Shown: positions 23,108 through 35,310 of the stretch, piece by piece
How the letters are laid out: the number at the start of each line of letters is the position of its first letter
How positions within the stretch are numbered: position 1 is the first letter of the stretch
Source of the DNA: Isoetes taiwanensis
Lineage: Eukaryota; Streptophyta; Lycopodiopsida; Isoetales; Isoetaceae
NCBI GenBank assembly: GCA_021234155.1
Contig: JAJEKV010000035.1
Location: 2,294,001 to 2,358,000 of the forward strand
Direction: 5' to 3'
DNA: 64,000 bases
Notes under the pieces: generated by a model
What the model was told of the DNA's origin: nothing
The model's database searches: none
The model's input: the letters and a program-made list of their open reading frames with translations, nothing else
Position numbers and translations under genes: made by a program

Positions 23108-23660
23108 AATTCCCCACCAATTAGCAACCTCCTTTCTCGTATAATGGTAATGTATAATCTCTTCGAAAAATCTGTTTCCATATGGTTATAACACTTCTCC
23201 TCTTCAGTCATGGGGAGGGTTGACGTATACATATGTTGTTTATAGCAATCATTTAAAACAATACATGCATTTCTAGCAAGAAAGACAGACGATGTTGGAG
23301 CTGCAAAAGATTTTGGAGCTCTTCCTGGTCTACCTTTCGGATTATTCTATAATGTCTTTCCACCCTGGCTCTGGGTCCTTGTTGGAGCTTTCTTGCACAT
23401 TTTTTGCTATAGCATGGTGAGTATATACTTCCAATTTCAAGTTTAGCAGCATTTTTCAACCATCTCATACTTTTCTTTCTCTTATATATTCAGATCTAGT
23501 TGACGCTCATTGGCGAAGTTGCGCCATCATTTTGGCTGGTATGTCTAGAGACTTCTCATTCAGTGCATTATAAGTCTTACCAATGATAGCTTATTCTCTG
23601 GAAGGGTAGTTGTGCTTATACTTTGCCATTGGTAATGGAGGAGATTCATGGATGGAATAT
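23108..23660 (+). pseudogene. Nodulin-like MFS transporter fragment, copy 2
   Basis: Direct duplicate of the preceding fragment about 700 bp away, including introns and flanking non-coding DNA. The exon ending at 23416 is intact. In the next exon (23494-23538) the Trp codon of IWL has become TAG, so this copy is dead even as a fragment. Duplication of exons and introns together indicates DNA-level duplication, not retroposition. Confidence 0.65.
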
Positions 23661-25034
23661 GTAGCATAATAACAGGGGGTTTGGTTTGTATTTTTGTACA
23701 CTTTTCACAAAGGTTTTCCTAAGATTTCATGGCGTATTCGAATAGATGTACTAATGCGTACATCTAGAGTGCACCATTTTTTAGTTGTTTATTTAGCTTT
23801 TTTTTTTCAATGGTCCAACATCCAAGGGCTCACAACAAAAGCCCTCTTTTTATTTCAGTTGCCATTTTCAGAGTTTTGCATGCAAGCATCGTGCCATCAT
23901 GTTTTAGGGTTATTTTAGGGTTAGACGAAAGAAGGCAAGAATCGAAAGCAATACAAATGCTGGAGGGTTCGAACATGCTTCAAGCTTCAGCATTCGGCTT
24001 CAAGAATAAGATTTAACATTGGGTTTGAAGATCTAGCATTCGACTTTGCTAGTTTATTTTTTCCTTCTCCACTTCACTATTGGCGCATCTAACGGCCGTA
24101 GTTAGGGTATGGTGGAAGCGAAGGTAAGAACGGCTACTGTCGTTAGGGTATGGAATGGAATCAAGATCGAAATAATGACATTGTATTTCTGCCGGATTGG
24201 ATTTTGCCAATCGCTCCCTTCGGGTCGCGCATCTTGAATCTGCTCCTTTGCTTCCATTGTTCATGAAGAAAGATTTAATAATTTTCTCCCTCTTGCGGAT
24301 GCAAAGTGGAAGCGAGATAGAACTATGGATATGGATATGAAAATGGGTCAGGCAAATGGCAGATGGAAGAACTAGGAAAAAACGGCTTCAGAGCATCCGG
24401 TGCATTTCTCTACTCCAGTTGTGCAAGATTTTTTCGCATGGGAGAGGAAAAGATCAGAAAATGCAGGAAGCACAAATACTGGAAGAACCCTCAGAGCTCT
24501 TAGATTCCAGGTTATGTCAGGAGACCTCGTGGCCATGATTGCAATTTTAAGAAGTAACAGCTCAGCAACTACAGAAAAGGAAAGCTCTGCAAAGAATGGT
24601 AGCACAACGAAAGGACGTCTATAGGTTTCTAGCTCAAAAGCACAGTTGGCAGAAACCCTTAAGCTGGATTTTAGCCTATTTGGCGATAACAGAGCAACAG
24701 CAGAGAGCACTTATTTAGTGCCTTCCAAGAAGCTTCACTATTCCCTTCCGACCTTCCCTTCGGATTTGTGCTACATTGTAGTCTTTCCAAAATTTCTACC
24801 TTGAAATTTGTGGTATTGTGCTTTCAGACGGCTTTCTCAGTCTTGGGCATCATCTGCATCTGTACTCTTTATTTCTCATATTATGTGGTAGAATCTCGTG
24901 AAAAATCAACATTTGCTTCAAGAAGACTGGATTTCATCTAATTACAGGGTCTAATGATATGCTTCATATAGCGATTATTTCAACGCATGAGATACCTCAG
25001 TTAATTCTGTTTCTCATTTCATGTTTCTATATAG
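23661..25034. other. Non-coding DNA between pseudogene fragments
   Basis: No domain recognised. A TCTATATAG splice acceptor at its end leads into the COI1-like exon, so its last part may be old intron. Confidence 0.45.
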
Positions 25035-25645
25035 GTGCGAAACATCATTGGAGATCTGAGGACTTGAAGTGCTTGGCAAACATTGTAAAAAGCTTAGGAG
25101 TCTTCAGATTGAAAATTTAGAGCACCAGCATGGTTTTGTATCACATTGGGGGCTACTTTGTCTGGCTCAAAACTGCAGATGTTTACAGTCCGTTGCAATT
25201 TATGCATCAAATATCACCAGTTCAGCATTATCTGCATTCGGTGACATGAGAACCACACCTTCATTTGATGATGGCGTGAAGAATTTGCTAGAGGGATGTT
25301 CAAATATGGTTCGTTTGGCTATTTATATACGCCATGGTGGACTTACAAATGAAGTTTAGCCCACATTGGCAGATATGGTGGAAAGATTAAGTGGCTTCTT
25401 TTGGGCTGTGTTGGAGAGAATAATGAGGGGTTCAGGCTTAGGAAGCTTGAACTCAGGGATTGTCCTATTATTGAGGCTGGAATTGCAGCCACAGTTAGAT
25501 CGTTACAATCGTTGAGATACATATGGGCCCAAGGCTATGAAGCAAGAAATACAAGTGATTTTTTGCAATGGGGCCTTATTGGAACATAGAATACCCCCCG
25601 AGTTCTTGTAAAAGTTGTGCTTATTCTGAAGTTGAAGTGCTCAAG
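25035..25645 (+). pseudogene. COI1-like jasmonate co-receptor fragment (LRR F-box)
   Basis: Part of the leucine-rich repeat region of a COI1/TIR1-class F-box protein. Readable blocks: EVLGKHCKKLRSLQIE, VSHWGLLCLAQNCRCLQSV, IYASNITSSALSAFG, DDGVKNLLEGCSNMVRLAIY, RHGGLT, then GCVGENNEGFRLRKLELRDC and SLRYIWAQGYEA. The order and spacing match COI1 repeats, which lead to the C-terminal cap (a WNIEYPP piece is readable in another frame). Damage: a frameshift at the exon start, a stop after GGLTNEV at 25359, and another frameshift near 25590. The F-box and N-terminal half are absent. COI1 normally binds JAZ repressors and jasmonoyl-isoleucine within an SCF ubiquitin ligase; this copy cannot. Confidence 0.75.
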
Positions 25646-25769
25646 TATTTATGTTCATTTCAGAGTTTATGCCCATCCATTTAAGTTGCCTTGCAATTCT
25701 ATAACACCCTATGCAAGGCAAATCTTAACTCGATTTACTTGTGGAGATGTTTGATTATTCCCCATAACA

Positions 25770-26690
25770 TATGTATCCAAGATGGCATTTTTTAAATATA
25801 CGACAACATATGTGCCATGGCAAAGCACATGGTTTAAGTGCTCTTCTTCCAAGTATGAACAAACTGCTTGTGGACATTATTGTGAGAAACAACAATATAC
25901 TTCCTGCAGTGATCAGGGATGTGATGGAATTTGCACATGGTGAGAAATCTAATTTGTATTTTGAGTTGCATTTAGTTGAATTTTCTACAGTCTTGATTTG
26001 CCTAGCCATGTAATTGATGATGAGAAATGATTTTACCAAATTGTGTTGAGCATATTGCGTATTACTGTGGATTTTGCAAACGGTGGCTGTATACTTATGT
26101 GTGTCAATGTCCAAAGAATAAATCATCTTTTTCGCACAAGGAGCAATGCTGAAGCACCTTCATTGGGCGATGGTTCTCTTTATGTAAGAGGATGTGAAAA
26201 TTCCAGATTTACATTTCTAACGAAAGATATTTTGGGCAAATCAGGGACAAGATCATCTAGAAATGGAAGGGTTGAGCTAGTGATTTGTAAGAAATTGGTC
26301 CAGGTATGGTAGTATTTTATTTTAACATCATACACCCTTGCTATGCATTTGTAACTAACACCTCTACTTATAGTTGATGCAAGGAAATCTTAAAAGTAGA
26401 GAAAGATAAGCTTGACACATCAATATTTCCTTCGCTGTCAAATTTCAATTATTACTTTCTTCAGGAGACAAAGTTTGCAAATGGGATAGACATCTTAGAG
26501 GTGATCTAACAGATCTTAATGTACTTTTGTTCGATGACAGAAGCACAAGTTGTACGGTGACAAAAAGGATACTGGATAAATTTGGCAAGCGTGTTTTGAG
26601 CATGAAGTGGTACGCAACTAACCATCAACTTGAGACACCGTCTTTAGCCAAGTGGGGGTATTTGCATCAATTTCTGTAATATCTAATGAC
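25770..26690 (+). pseudogene. ETR-like ethylene receptor fragment (histidine kinase to receiver)
   Basis: Degenerate C-terminal half of an ethylene receptor. The dimerisation region reads LLVDIIVRNNNILPAVIRDV then MEFAHGEKSNLYFELHLVEF. The ATPase lid region reads LSILRITVDFANGGCI and later VELVICKKLVQ (in place of the GLGLAISKRFV type motif). A receiver start reads LTDLNVLLFDDRSTS then CTVTKRILDKFG. An intron is likely between about 26304 (AG/GTATGG) and 26463 (TTCTTCAG). The His box is lost (the block before it reads HMCHGKAHGLSALLP), the N and G boxes are eroded, and stops interrupt the frame. No ethylene-binding membrane domain is present. The assignment rests on several aligned weak blocks in the correct order. 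Confidence 0.55.
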
Positions 26691-27107
26691 AGGGATAGTA
26701 TACAGAGGCTTGTTGCTTCTTGTGAGGCTGTAATAGGATATCTTTGACAGATCGTGTTCCCGGTAAGTTTTACAGTTGGGAATGAAACAAGGAGTATTCA
26801 AATGACCATGAATGGGCTATGCCTTTTGAGTTGTTGCCTAAGTATTTGTCCGAGAAAAATAGAAGTTGGTTATGTATCCTACAATTTTTGCATTCCATGA
26901 AATATGTTTTCATAACCTGTGCTCTCAATGCTTGCAAATAACACCTACTTCATATTATATAGCCAGAATCATCTAAAAAAGGTGCACATCTGAATAGTTG
27001 CAAATACCACGAATTGGCAACATATTGAAGAAAGCAAGCTTTAGTTGCTAAACCTACAAGATTCACAATGTTTATAATGGTTGTAAGTGCTAAATTAGCA
27101 AGATGCA
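26691..27107. other. Decayed sequence, no gene seen
   Basis: AT-rich. It may include further eroded receiver-domain sequence, but nothing can be read with confidence. Confidence 0.4.
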
Positions 27108-27240
27108 CAATGCTTATACCCCGGGGGGTTCACCTCTTTTTTCCGTATAAAACATGTGCGTGGGCGATGAAGGGGTTTTTTTTAGTTTTTGAAGTACGTA
27201 TACCTAAGGTGTCTCCCACCTTTTGGCGCCGGAGGAGCTG
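27108..27240 (+). repeat. Left inverted repeat of a 4.2-kb segment
   Basis: CCCCGGGGGGTTCACCTC at 27119-27136 with flanking CAATG and TATA is repeated in reverse complement at 31241-31269. Weaker matching (CATGTGCG, AGGGGTTT, GTATAC) continues inward. This could be a terminal inverted repeat of a DNA transposon enclosing 27.1-31.3 kb, or two copies of one small element in opposite orientation. Confidence 0.5.
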
Positions 27241-27728
27241 TATTTCCACGGTTTGAGGAGCGGTTTTCCTGCAGGGGTATGCACTTAGAAATACGTTCAA
27301 GGTTCAAGGCGGTTAGATGCTTTGCTGGTTGCCGGGCAGATACGTTTAGGGGTCCTTGGATTTTCGGAGGTATGTTTTTAATTTTTTTTTCAGTGTACAG
27401 TTTTTGGCTCAGAGAACTTGTTTTTATAGTTTCTTATGAACGTATTAGTTTCTTATCAGGAGATGCATGATTCGCAATGCTACTATGAAAGCAAATGTTG
27501 CCGCTACCAGTGATGCTCTCATCTACAACAATCCGGAAGCTACAAATCTAGAGCATGGAGTGGAGCCGGATTACACTAGAGACGCTTCTGTTGAGGTTTT
27601 TTTGCCACTTTTTGCTTCTTATTTGTTAGGCATTCGATCTGCTACACATGAATCTGGAACATGAGAACTGCAATTAGAACAGATATTTTGTCTGGTTTTA
27701 TGATCTTAGAGTTGTTCTTATTCTTCAT

Positions 27729-28100
27729 AACATGTCTGCATAAGGATTTCGGCCTTTAGAACAAAGATGTGCAGGTTTTACTTCATACTTTGTAATTCCT
27801 GCTTCATGGTTTTCCAGAACTGTTTTTCCATGAATGTTTATCTATCTGGTTAGTATTTATGAGGAAAACTTTGTGTCCATATGCTTTAATCTTCCAGGAT
27901 ACAAGCACATGCATCCACTGGTCTTCATGTACTTGGCTGCATAAGGATTTTATAAATCGTGCTTGATGCTTTTCCAAAACTGTTTTTCCATGTCTTCTAA
28001 TCTCTCCAGCCATTATTTATGAGGGAAACTCTGTCCAGGTAATTGAATCTTGTAAGGAACATGCACAAGCATCTACTAGTCTGATGTACATGCAGCTTGG
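27729..28100 (+). repeat. Tandem duplication, about 160-bp period
   Basis: Two copies share ATAAGGATTT, the AACTGTTTTTCCATG block and ATTTATGAGG-AAACT. They are non-coding. Confidence 0.7.
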
Positions 28101-29189
28101 CCTCTTTATTGTCGTTTATGAATACGTCTTCTTAAAAATGCAGATGTGGACGTATGCAGGTTAACCAACATCCAGGATTATCTTTCTATCCTTATGATAA
28201 AAATTGGAAGTGACTAACCAGTCTTGCTAACATATCCATTATCCATATTCATAAATGCTTTGTGCAAGTTTAGATACAGTTAGGAAATGGATAAAAACAA
28301 AGTTTCTCTTCGCTTACCTGCTAGTTGCTCCATGCTTACCCTTATCAGGCTAACGCATGTCTGGTTTGACTGCAGGTAAGATGCGGAACTCACCTTTCTG
28401 TGTTTAAAATGTTTAAGTGCAAGATCTACTTTGGTTCTACGAATACAAAATGAGACTTATACGGGAGTTTTTCTGAAACTTTGCTGTATTTTGAAACATA
28501 ATGTGACAATTGTAAATTTTGGGTATCGTTCTGGCTTTATCTAGATAGCAGACCCCACTCTAGATGGTTTTTCCAAGCCGATGTCTATTTTGAGATCTTA
28601 AAAGGCTGCCTATAATAATGTCATAAAAACTACTGGTTATATGACAGGAAATATATGTTTTTTAGAAAAGATCAAGTGCTTATCTGCATCTTTTTAGCAT
28701 TTGTGTTCTATAGACATTTCACAGCTTATTTGCCTTTCAAAACTGGTTTGTAACTTGCCTTTGGATCTTAGGAGCTTGTGACACTTGTCCTTATATTTGC
28801 CAAGTGATTTAACAACATAAGGTTCCCGGCAGGCTAGGAAGGGGAAAGGTATGCTTGGTGTGAATTTTCTACTTAAGCATGAGGTTGCATTCTGCCAGAA
28901 GAGTTGGAAGCATCGTATTGGACACAAATTCCTCTTATCTGTGGTTGCTATTGTTACATTTCAATTTTTTAATGCCTTCAGAAGTTGTTGCAGGTGCAAA
29001 GATGGTCTGCCTATGTCTTTGTTCTACTGTGGTAAGAATAGGAAAAACAAACTGGAAACTGAAGGGTGCACAGCCATGAAATTGCCTCTATAATTTGATT
29101 TCGTTGTGCAAAGCTCTCGGATTCAAATGGGATCCAATGTCAAATGTAGTGCTAACTGCCTGTTCTATTGTTGCTGCAGAGGAGACAGG

Positions 29190-29585
29190 TTGATTTGTAT
29201 TCAAATATGGACAACCCCTGCCTCAAGTGCAGCAGAAACCAGGTTTGTGGTTGTTGGGGTCGGCCTTGTGACATTACATGCAGATGGACATGCTATGAGT
29301 AGCCAGAAGCTATATTGCATGCCCATATATTGTGTGAGATAGACATAGATTGTGTGTTGGATATGTGAAGAAGTTTGAAGTAAATCCATTATTCTAGCTC
29401 GTCTTGACATCAATGCCTTGAGATACATCATATCTGTAAAGTAAGTGTGAATGTGCTAGGTGCTTGTTTGCTGGTTGTTATTGCATGGAAATATATGTTA
29501 CATAGATTTCGATTCAAATGTAGGTAGTCCATGCCTTAGCTGCAACAGAAGGTAGCTTTGTGGTTTTGGCCAAGTGCAGGTCCTT
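29190..29585 (+). repeat. Diverged direct repeat, about 310-bp spacing
   Basis: ATTCAAAT..GG-C-A-CCCTGCCT-AGTGCAGCAGAA near 29198-29262 recurs in diverged form near 29511-29570, both copies followed by TTTGTGGTT. Confidence 0.5.
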
Positions 29586-30609
29586 ATTTCTTGCAATGGA
29601 TTGGATGCAATTGTAGGTTTTTGTTACCATGTCATGTGTATGTTCAGTTGCAGCCAAACTTTATGTGAGGCAAATCAGCCATTCGAAACAGTTGAAAAAC
29701 GGAGTTTCCAGCTGGAGAAGGTATCTGACTTCTACACTTATAGTTATAGGGATTTCATATTCTATGGAGTAAATCTCACATTTAATGTGCTTAAGGGACT
29801 CATTATACAAAGAGGCTGTCTGAATTTACAGTTGTTTTGTTCTTTTACAAACATGGTATATCATGTTTTGGGAAACACTGGCTCTGCTTATCCTGGCAGG
29901 GGGTTCAAATCCCCTTAATTCCATCTAAGTTGACCTGCATGTTGACTTCTTATTGTGGCTCCCAAATCTTATGCTGAGGTGGAAATGCAGGTTTGGCCCC
30001 ATCATGGATTTGCTGGACAGTTTGGAATGCCCCGTAGGGAATATGTTGGAGAATGTGCAGGAAATCAATGGATGAAAACATGCGATAAGGGAAAACAAGC
30101 GATAAGGAAGACTCATTATACGGCACAAATAATAAAATGATATCTACCTGGCTATCTGGAACATAATGTGATGTCATAAAGGTGTATGCATTATGGATTT
30201 GCACACTCATAGTAAAGAGGTCACTTGGCTTTAATAATGAATATGGCTGATTTTGAGTGGCCATATTCATCATGACAGTGGAAAGTTTGACTGTAAATAA
30301 GTAAGAATGTTGACCTCTGCCCAAAGTTTGTACATAGCCACACCATAATGGTTGTTTGTGAAAATAGATCAAGTGTATTGAATCTAAAAACTGGACATTT
30401 ATAGAGATGTCTTTTCACATGACTTTAATCACATTGCTATCTATTTCTATTCGTGCTCGTTTCATGAACGTGGAGGGGTTTGGACAAGTGTATCTTTGCT
30501 TGGGACTGAACATTCAATCTCTTCATTGATTGCTTGGTTTTATCACTCCATGTTAAAATCTTAAAATCTTGTTTTCCTTCTCTAGGTAGTAAAGTCTATT
30601 TGGGCCTAA

Positions 30610-30780
30610 TGATTTAGTCCCCTTCATTCTTTGCTATTCTTGTAGAACCCAAGAGTACATAGTCATATGGTGTAATAAAATATGCACTTAACCTTTCTAA
30701 GTTTTCTTGAAGCTGTTTGGTCTGTTTGGGTCTATTATCGTAGTCCCCTTCATTCTTTGCTGCCTTTGAAGAATCCAGAA
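30610..30780 (+). repeat. Short direct repeat, about 130-bp spacing
   Basis: AGTCCCCTTCATTCTTTGCT occurs at about 30616 and 30741, with weaker similarity around it. Confidence 0.65.
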
Positions 30781-31144
30781 AGGAACCTACATTTGCATTC
30801 ACTAGGATTAAGGGTCGGGGCCTGGGTAACGCCAGGGTAGACTCATTCTCAAGCTCTAACGAGGTTTAGTGTTTGGAGTAAAGGTTTTGCTAGATAAGAC
30901 CCTAGTAAACGGGAGGCAGAACTATGGTTTTAGCACCGGACCTTAGTTCAACTAATATGAATTTAGCATTGGTATGCAACCAACCTTGTGGAGCTTGCAA
31001 AATTTGGAGGTTGAATGTAAATATAAGGTAGAGGGTAGGCTACATTAGTGATATACTTGACGTAAAAATACGGTTAAGGGTAGGGTCAATGGGGATTGGA
31101 CTAGGCGTAAAAGTATGGAATCAGGTATTATTTTTCACCAACAC

Positions 31145-31269
31145 CAGACTGTATACATAGGGGTTTCTATGGGGGGCGAGCCGTATACGGAGGGGTTTCT
31201 CCCGACCCCTGGAACGCACATGCCATATCCCCTTTACATAGAGGTGAACCCCCCGGGGCTTATACATTG
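31145..31269 (-). repeat. Right inverted repeat of a 4.2-kb segment
   Basis: Reverse complement of the repeat at 27108-27136, with GAGGTGAACCCCCCGGGG at 31241-31258. See the left copy for interpretation. Confidence 0.5.
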
Positions 31270-31703
31270 TTTCGTTATGACTATGCATCCAAAAAAACAC
31301 ACCACAAATCTTTGACATTTTGTATACATTTGCGTGCGAGTAAATCTCAACCATATCATTTTTTACGTAAGCTTAAGAAATGCATGCTTCTCTAACATGC
31401 AACTCTGTGTCTATATATGCATATTGGTACTCCTCCAAGTGCAAACATGGTTCATGGAATAGAAAATTGTGTAGCACTTAGCATTGAACTTTAACATATC
31501 ATTTTGCATTTTGAACTTTAACCTTGCCATATCATTTTGACGTAAGCATAAGAAATCATGCTTCCTTAGAGGTTTTTTGCCAATAATTGCAAAGTCTTTT
31601 TGCCATAGATTCAAAAGAAAACGTAGCATTATCTTTGGAAATAGTACTTGCCTTACACACAATACCATTGTGTTCCATGTCAAATTATATTTCCATGGAG
31701 TTA

Positions 31704-31825
31704 GAGGTCAGGCATGTAATGGTGCTAAATAAATTTAGTGTTGTTGTGTCACGTGTTATTTTGATAGAGATCAGGCATGTAATGGCGCTAAATAAATTTA
31801 GTGTTGTTGTATCATGTGTTATTTC
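31704..31825 (+). repeat. Tandem duplication, about 60-bp period
   Basis: Two head-to-tail copies of a unit containing TCAGGCATGTAATGG and CTAAATAAATTTAGTGTTGT. Confidence 0.9.
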
Positions 31826-32862
31826 AAACGATATCAACTTTTCTATACTTATTTTTTGAAAGTTCTGCTATGTCAGATGTTGTAGCTGGGGACACAGATT
31901 AATTTTTGGTCTAAAATAAATTTGTTGCTACTTGATACAAGATGTCGGACTAATGAAGTATTCTTGCATTACAACATGTCTAGAACTTTTCTATTGCACG
32001 AGACTCACTTGCTCATCTTGGCGCTACATTATCAGCATCCATGGGGCACATTGTAACACCATGAACTGCAGATGGATCATTGTCTATTTTGAGAGAGTAA
32101 CCATTCAAATGTTTACAGTTGAGCTTTCTTTTAGGACTTTTGATTTGGATGGCCAGGATCTTTCGGTTCTGCTATTTTCATATTTAATAGAAAAACTTTT
32201 TTCAGAGGAGGCATTTTGCAAAGGGACCAACATCATTGTAAAGAGCTCAGTCAAACCTTTAATTTGACTATTCATATGTCTCATTCTGAGCTTGTTAGGA
32301 CCAAAAACAAACGCTAGGACACCTAAGTGTGCCATGCTGGGCAAAAAAAGGGGTCAGTTTAGGGCCTCATAACTTTTGCTACAGGGCAGCGGAGTGGGCA
32401 ATTTTAGGGTCATTGGAAAGAGCAACTCCAGGAGATTCGAATGAGCCATTGTTTGTCCTCATCTGAGTAGCAGAGGGCTTTCATCGGACTATTTTGCTCT
32501 TAAGTGTGCCATCACCGGGTGCCCTCCCTTAGTAAAATGTCTGTAAAACTCGTCTGAGAACTGAAAGATAATGATGGCTTATACTTTAGTTTTGAGCTTT
32601 AAGCAATAAAAATGGGCTACACAATAAAATGCTCCTCTCTCCCTGTTCCCACACCGAATTTACAAAGGAAGAAATGATTAGCCCTTCAGGGTGTAAATAA
32701 TAAGAAAAGCATACTATTATAGTTGGGAAGATGTGTGGTATAATTGGGGAGATATGCACAGCAAGTTCCCTTCTCTTCCTGTTCCTGCACCGAATTTGCA
32801 ACGGAAGAAAAAACACAGTGAAGTGAACCTTTATTTCTAATATATAATTATAAAAGGGCAGT
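31826..32862. other. Intergenic DNA upstream of heat-shock-type promoter
   Basis: No gene recognised. A moderately GC-rich stretch at about 32300-32530 (for example GGGGTCAGTTTAGGGCC) may be transposon-derived. A short GAA/CTTCC-containing duplication lies at about 32630-32800 (CACCGAATTT-CAA-GGAAGAAA twice). Confidence 0.4.
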
Positions 32863-33029
32863 TTCTAGAATGTTCTATTATTAGACATTGAACCCAAAGT
32901 TTTCAATGGTTCGCTAGACGTGGCATTTCTAGAAGCCGTTGTGGAAGGTGTCGGGGAGTTTCTGGAAGGTAACCAGACTGCCTGGGCGCTTCTGGAATGA
33001 TCTCGAGAATGCTTTGTTTTGGTATAAAA
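32863..33029 (+). promoter_or_regulatory. Heat-shock-element cluster with TATA box
   Basis: Four heat shock elements built from inverted TTCnnGAA pentamers: TTCTAGAATGTTC (32863-32875, a perfect three-unit site), TTCTAGAA (32927-32934), TTCTGGAA (32960-32967) and TTCTGGAATGATCTCGAG (32990-33007). TATAAAA follows at 33023-33029. Spacing and order match the classic heat-shock promoter, with the last site directly upstream of TATA. This predicts HSF-dependent transcription to the right. No heat-shock protein gene follows. Confidence 0.7.
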
Positions 33030-33049
33030 GAGAGGAGCGGCCGGTCGGT

Positions 33050-33270
33050 TTAACCCATAGCGACTTGTGGCGGCCATAGGTTTAGGGAAGGAGGTTTGTG
33101 GAGAGAGACGACGGAAGTTGTTTCCTTTTTTGTCCGCTTTTCTTTTTATTTGAGTTTCTGTGCTGCTGATGGCTAAGGGTTGCCGCCTCCAGCATCCGGG
33201 GTAGCATCAAGTGTGGGTAGCGATGCGGATTCAAGCAGATACTTGGCTGTTCACTTGCATATAAAACAGG
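33050..33270 (+). other. Putative transcribed leader of the heat-shock promoter
   Basis: GC-richer than the surroundings and starts about 25-30 bp after TATA. It contains only a short upstream frame (ATGGCTAAGGGTTGC..., 11 codons to TAG) and ends at a good donor (AAACAG/GTAATT at about 33271). It looks like a 5' leader exon whose coding exons are gone, or a non-coding heat-inducible transcript. Confidence 0.4.
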
Positions 33271-35310
33271 TAATTATTTATTCCTTTATCCAACCTGAAT
33301 TACTGAGCATGTATATATCATCGCTGTCTTGGCATGGAGTCTTACCGTAGAATATGGGTTCAATATAACCTCTGTATGGAATTTTTCCGGATGCCATCTC
33401 TAATGGTGTGAAGAATAAACGGAGATAGCCAGAATGGTTCTGCTTAGTTCGATTGTTCCTTGCAAAAATGTTCAGGGTTGTGATAATAGATTCTGTAGTC
33501 TTCTTGCCAGGGAATAAAATGGCAAGGGCGGGCTTCATGGCAGCTGCGTTTTTTCTGGACGAGATTGGACAGCAGCTGGGATGCCAATAAACCTGCTCTT
33601 CTGAATATCTAAGCAGTGTTTTAATGCTGATAATAATTACAATTTTATATGCATCTGATCAATATCTTGATATTGGTGATAAGCTGGACTCTAAATTGAA
33701 AGCTCTAACCATATTGGAAAGCAAATTATTGACCTAATCATGTGGTGTGACGGCTCAGCAAATTCAAATTAGTTTCTAGACAAAACCATTGGTTGACCAG
33801 TATTTCAAAGCATTACAGCCTTCAAACATTACATGATTGATGTTGACATAGGGTACTGCGGTCTTAGCAACTCGTTTGATAGCTCTGTTGAAGGTATTAC
33901 TAGCCTAATAGCTCTAGGATTGATTGGTAACAAAGCCTTATAATACCCATCCATTATAGTAAGAAGGTCACAAGTTGAGGATACTTCTGAAAACTGTAAC
34001 AGATCAATATACAGTCATATGAAATTCACAGAAAAACTAATGAAAAAACAATTTCCAGGAAAGCAACAAATACAAACCTAATAAATATCTTTCAAGTAGT
34101 TATAAAGGTTTAAATACTCGGATATTTTTTGCCTTGAACACTTAAAGAGTGTAATACACAGCTTCAAAACGAAACAAGGTTGTAAATAACCGAATGTCTG
34201 CAAGTGTCAGCTGACTTCCACAGAGGTATCTGGATGTGGCCAATGTGTATTATGTCCAAAATAAATTATCAATTGCACCTTCATAAGCTTCCTGGCTCTG
34301 AGCAAATCCACAACATGGCAGACATACCACTGTCCGTGGGCCATAAAATAAGACAACCAAATTGGTTTTGTAGTTTTTAAAATCGTTTATTCATCAAATT
34401 CAAAAATTGCATTCCCAAGTATAGGTTAGAATATCATCTAACCAAATGAAATTATTTTCATCTAGAAAATTCACAAGTTATGTTTTTGGCTTGCCCCTAA
34501 GGTTGCCATAGAATTTTGCCATAGAACAATTCAAAAATAAAGGTTCCATAAAACCTTTACATAAAATTTTTTTCGCACATCATCTACTTAAGGAAGAATA
34601 CTTTTACATGTTTGGAAAACCAGCTAATATTGTAAATCATTATACGAAGAACTTCCCATTAAATTTATAACCGCAATTAATCAAGCTCCAAATGCACCAT
34701 CACATTGTAGAAACTATAAGGAACGTTGTGAAAACCACAGAACAACTCCGCTCAGGCCTTTCAAACATGTTTCAGCAAAAAGAGCATTAGCAACTACTCC
34801 ATAACACATTATGTGTATTACTTCATTTGCTTTTTTCAAGTATAAGAAATCCATAACTTTTGTGTGTCGGTCTAGCTATAGCCTTTCCTTTTCGAGTTGC
34901 ATGAGAGAAATTTGTGAACATTTCATGAACACCGAAACATCCAAAAGGTACTCCCAAAACACTTATATTCAATTACACTGCTTGACCACACTTCTTTTGT
35001 TACAATATTACCAGGTATGTTTTCCAAGCGAAATTAACAGGTTCAACCGGAGAGGCCTGGGCATCAATCTTCAACGAACAAGCTGAGCAAATATTTGGTC
35101 ATTCTGCGGATGAGATGTCCACGATTCGCACCATGGATCCAGCAACATACCAAAGAGAAATCCAAAAACCAACATGGACCCCTCGAATATTCCATGTAGT
35201 GGTCGTACAAACTAACTACATGAATAAGCAAAGACAAAAGATTGCTATTCAAGCAATCAACCCCGTTGATTGGTCAACTGAATGTAATACTTTGCTAGAC
35301 AAAATAGCCA
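33271..35310. other. Intron-like or intergenic DNA, no gene seen
   Basis: AT-rich; no domain recognised in open frames on either strand, and no exon matching the donor at 33271 can be identified. Confidence 0.45.

Larger units (their letters stand above)
27241..31140. other. Interior of inverted-repeat segment, no gene recognised
   Basis: Intron-like plant DNA with several local duplications and short unrecognised open frames, including a 65-codon frame near 27473. No transposase signature is seen. A GGGGG-TTCAAAT-CCCC motif at about 29899-29915 resembles a tRNA T-arm but has no cloverleaf around it. Confidence 0.4.

Noticed and set aside
29899-29915. tRNA gene suggested by a GGGGG-TTCAAAT-CCCC T-arm-like motif
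   Set aside because: No acceptor stem, D-arm or anticodon arm at the right distance.
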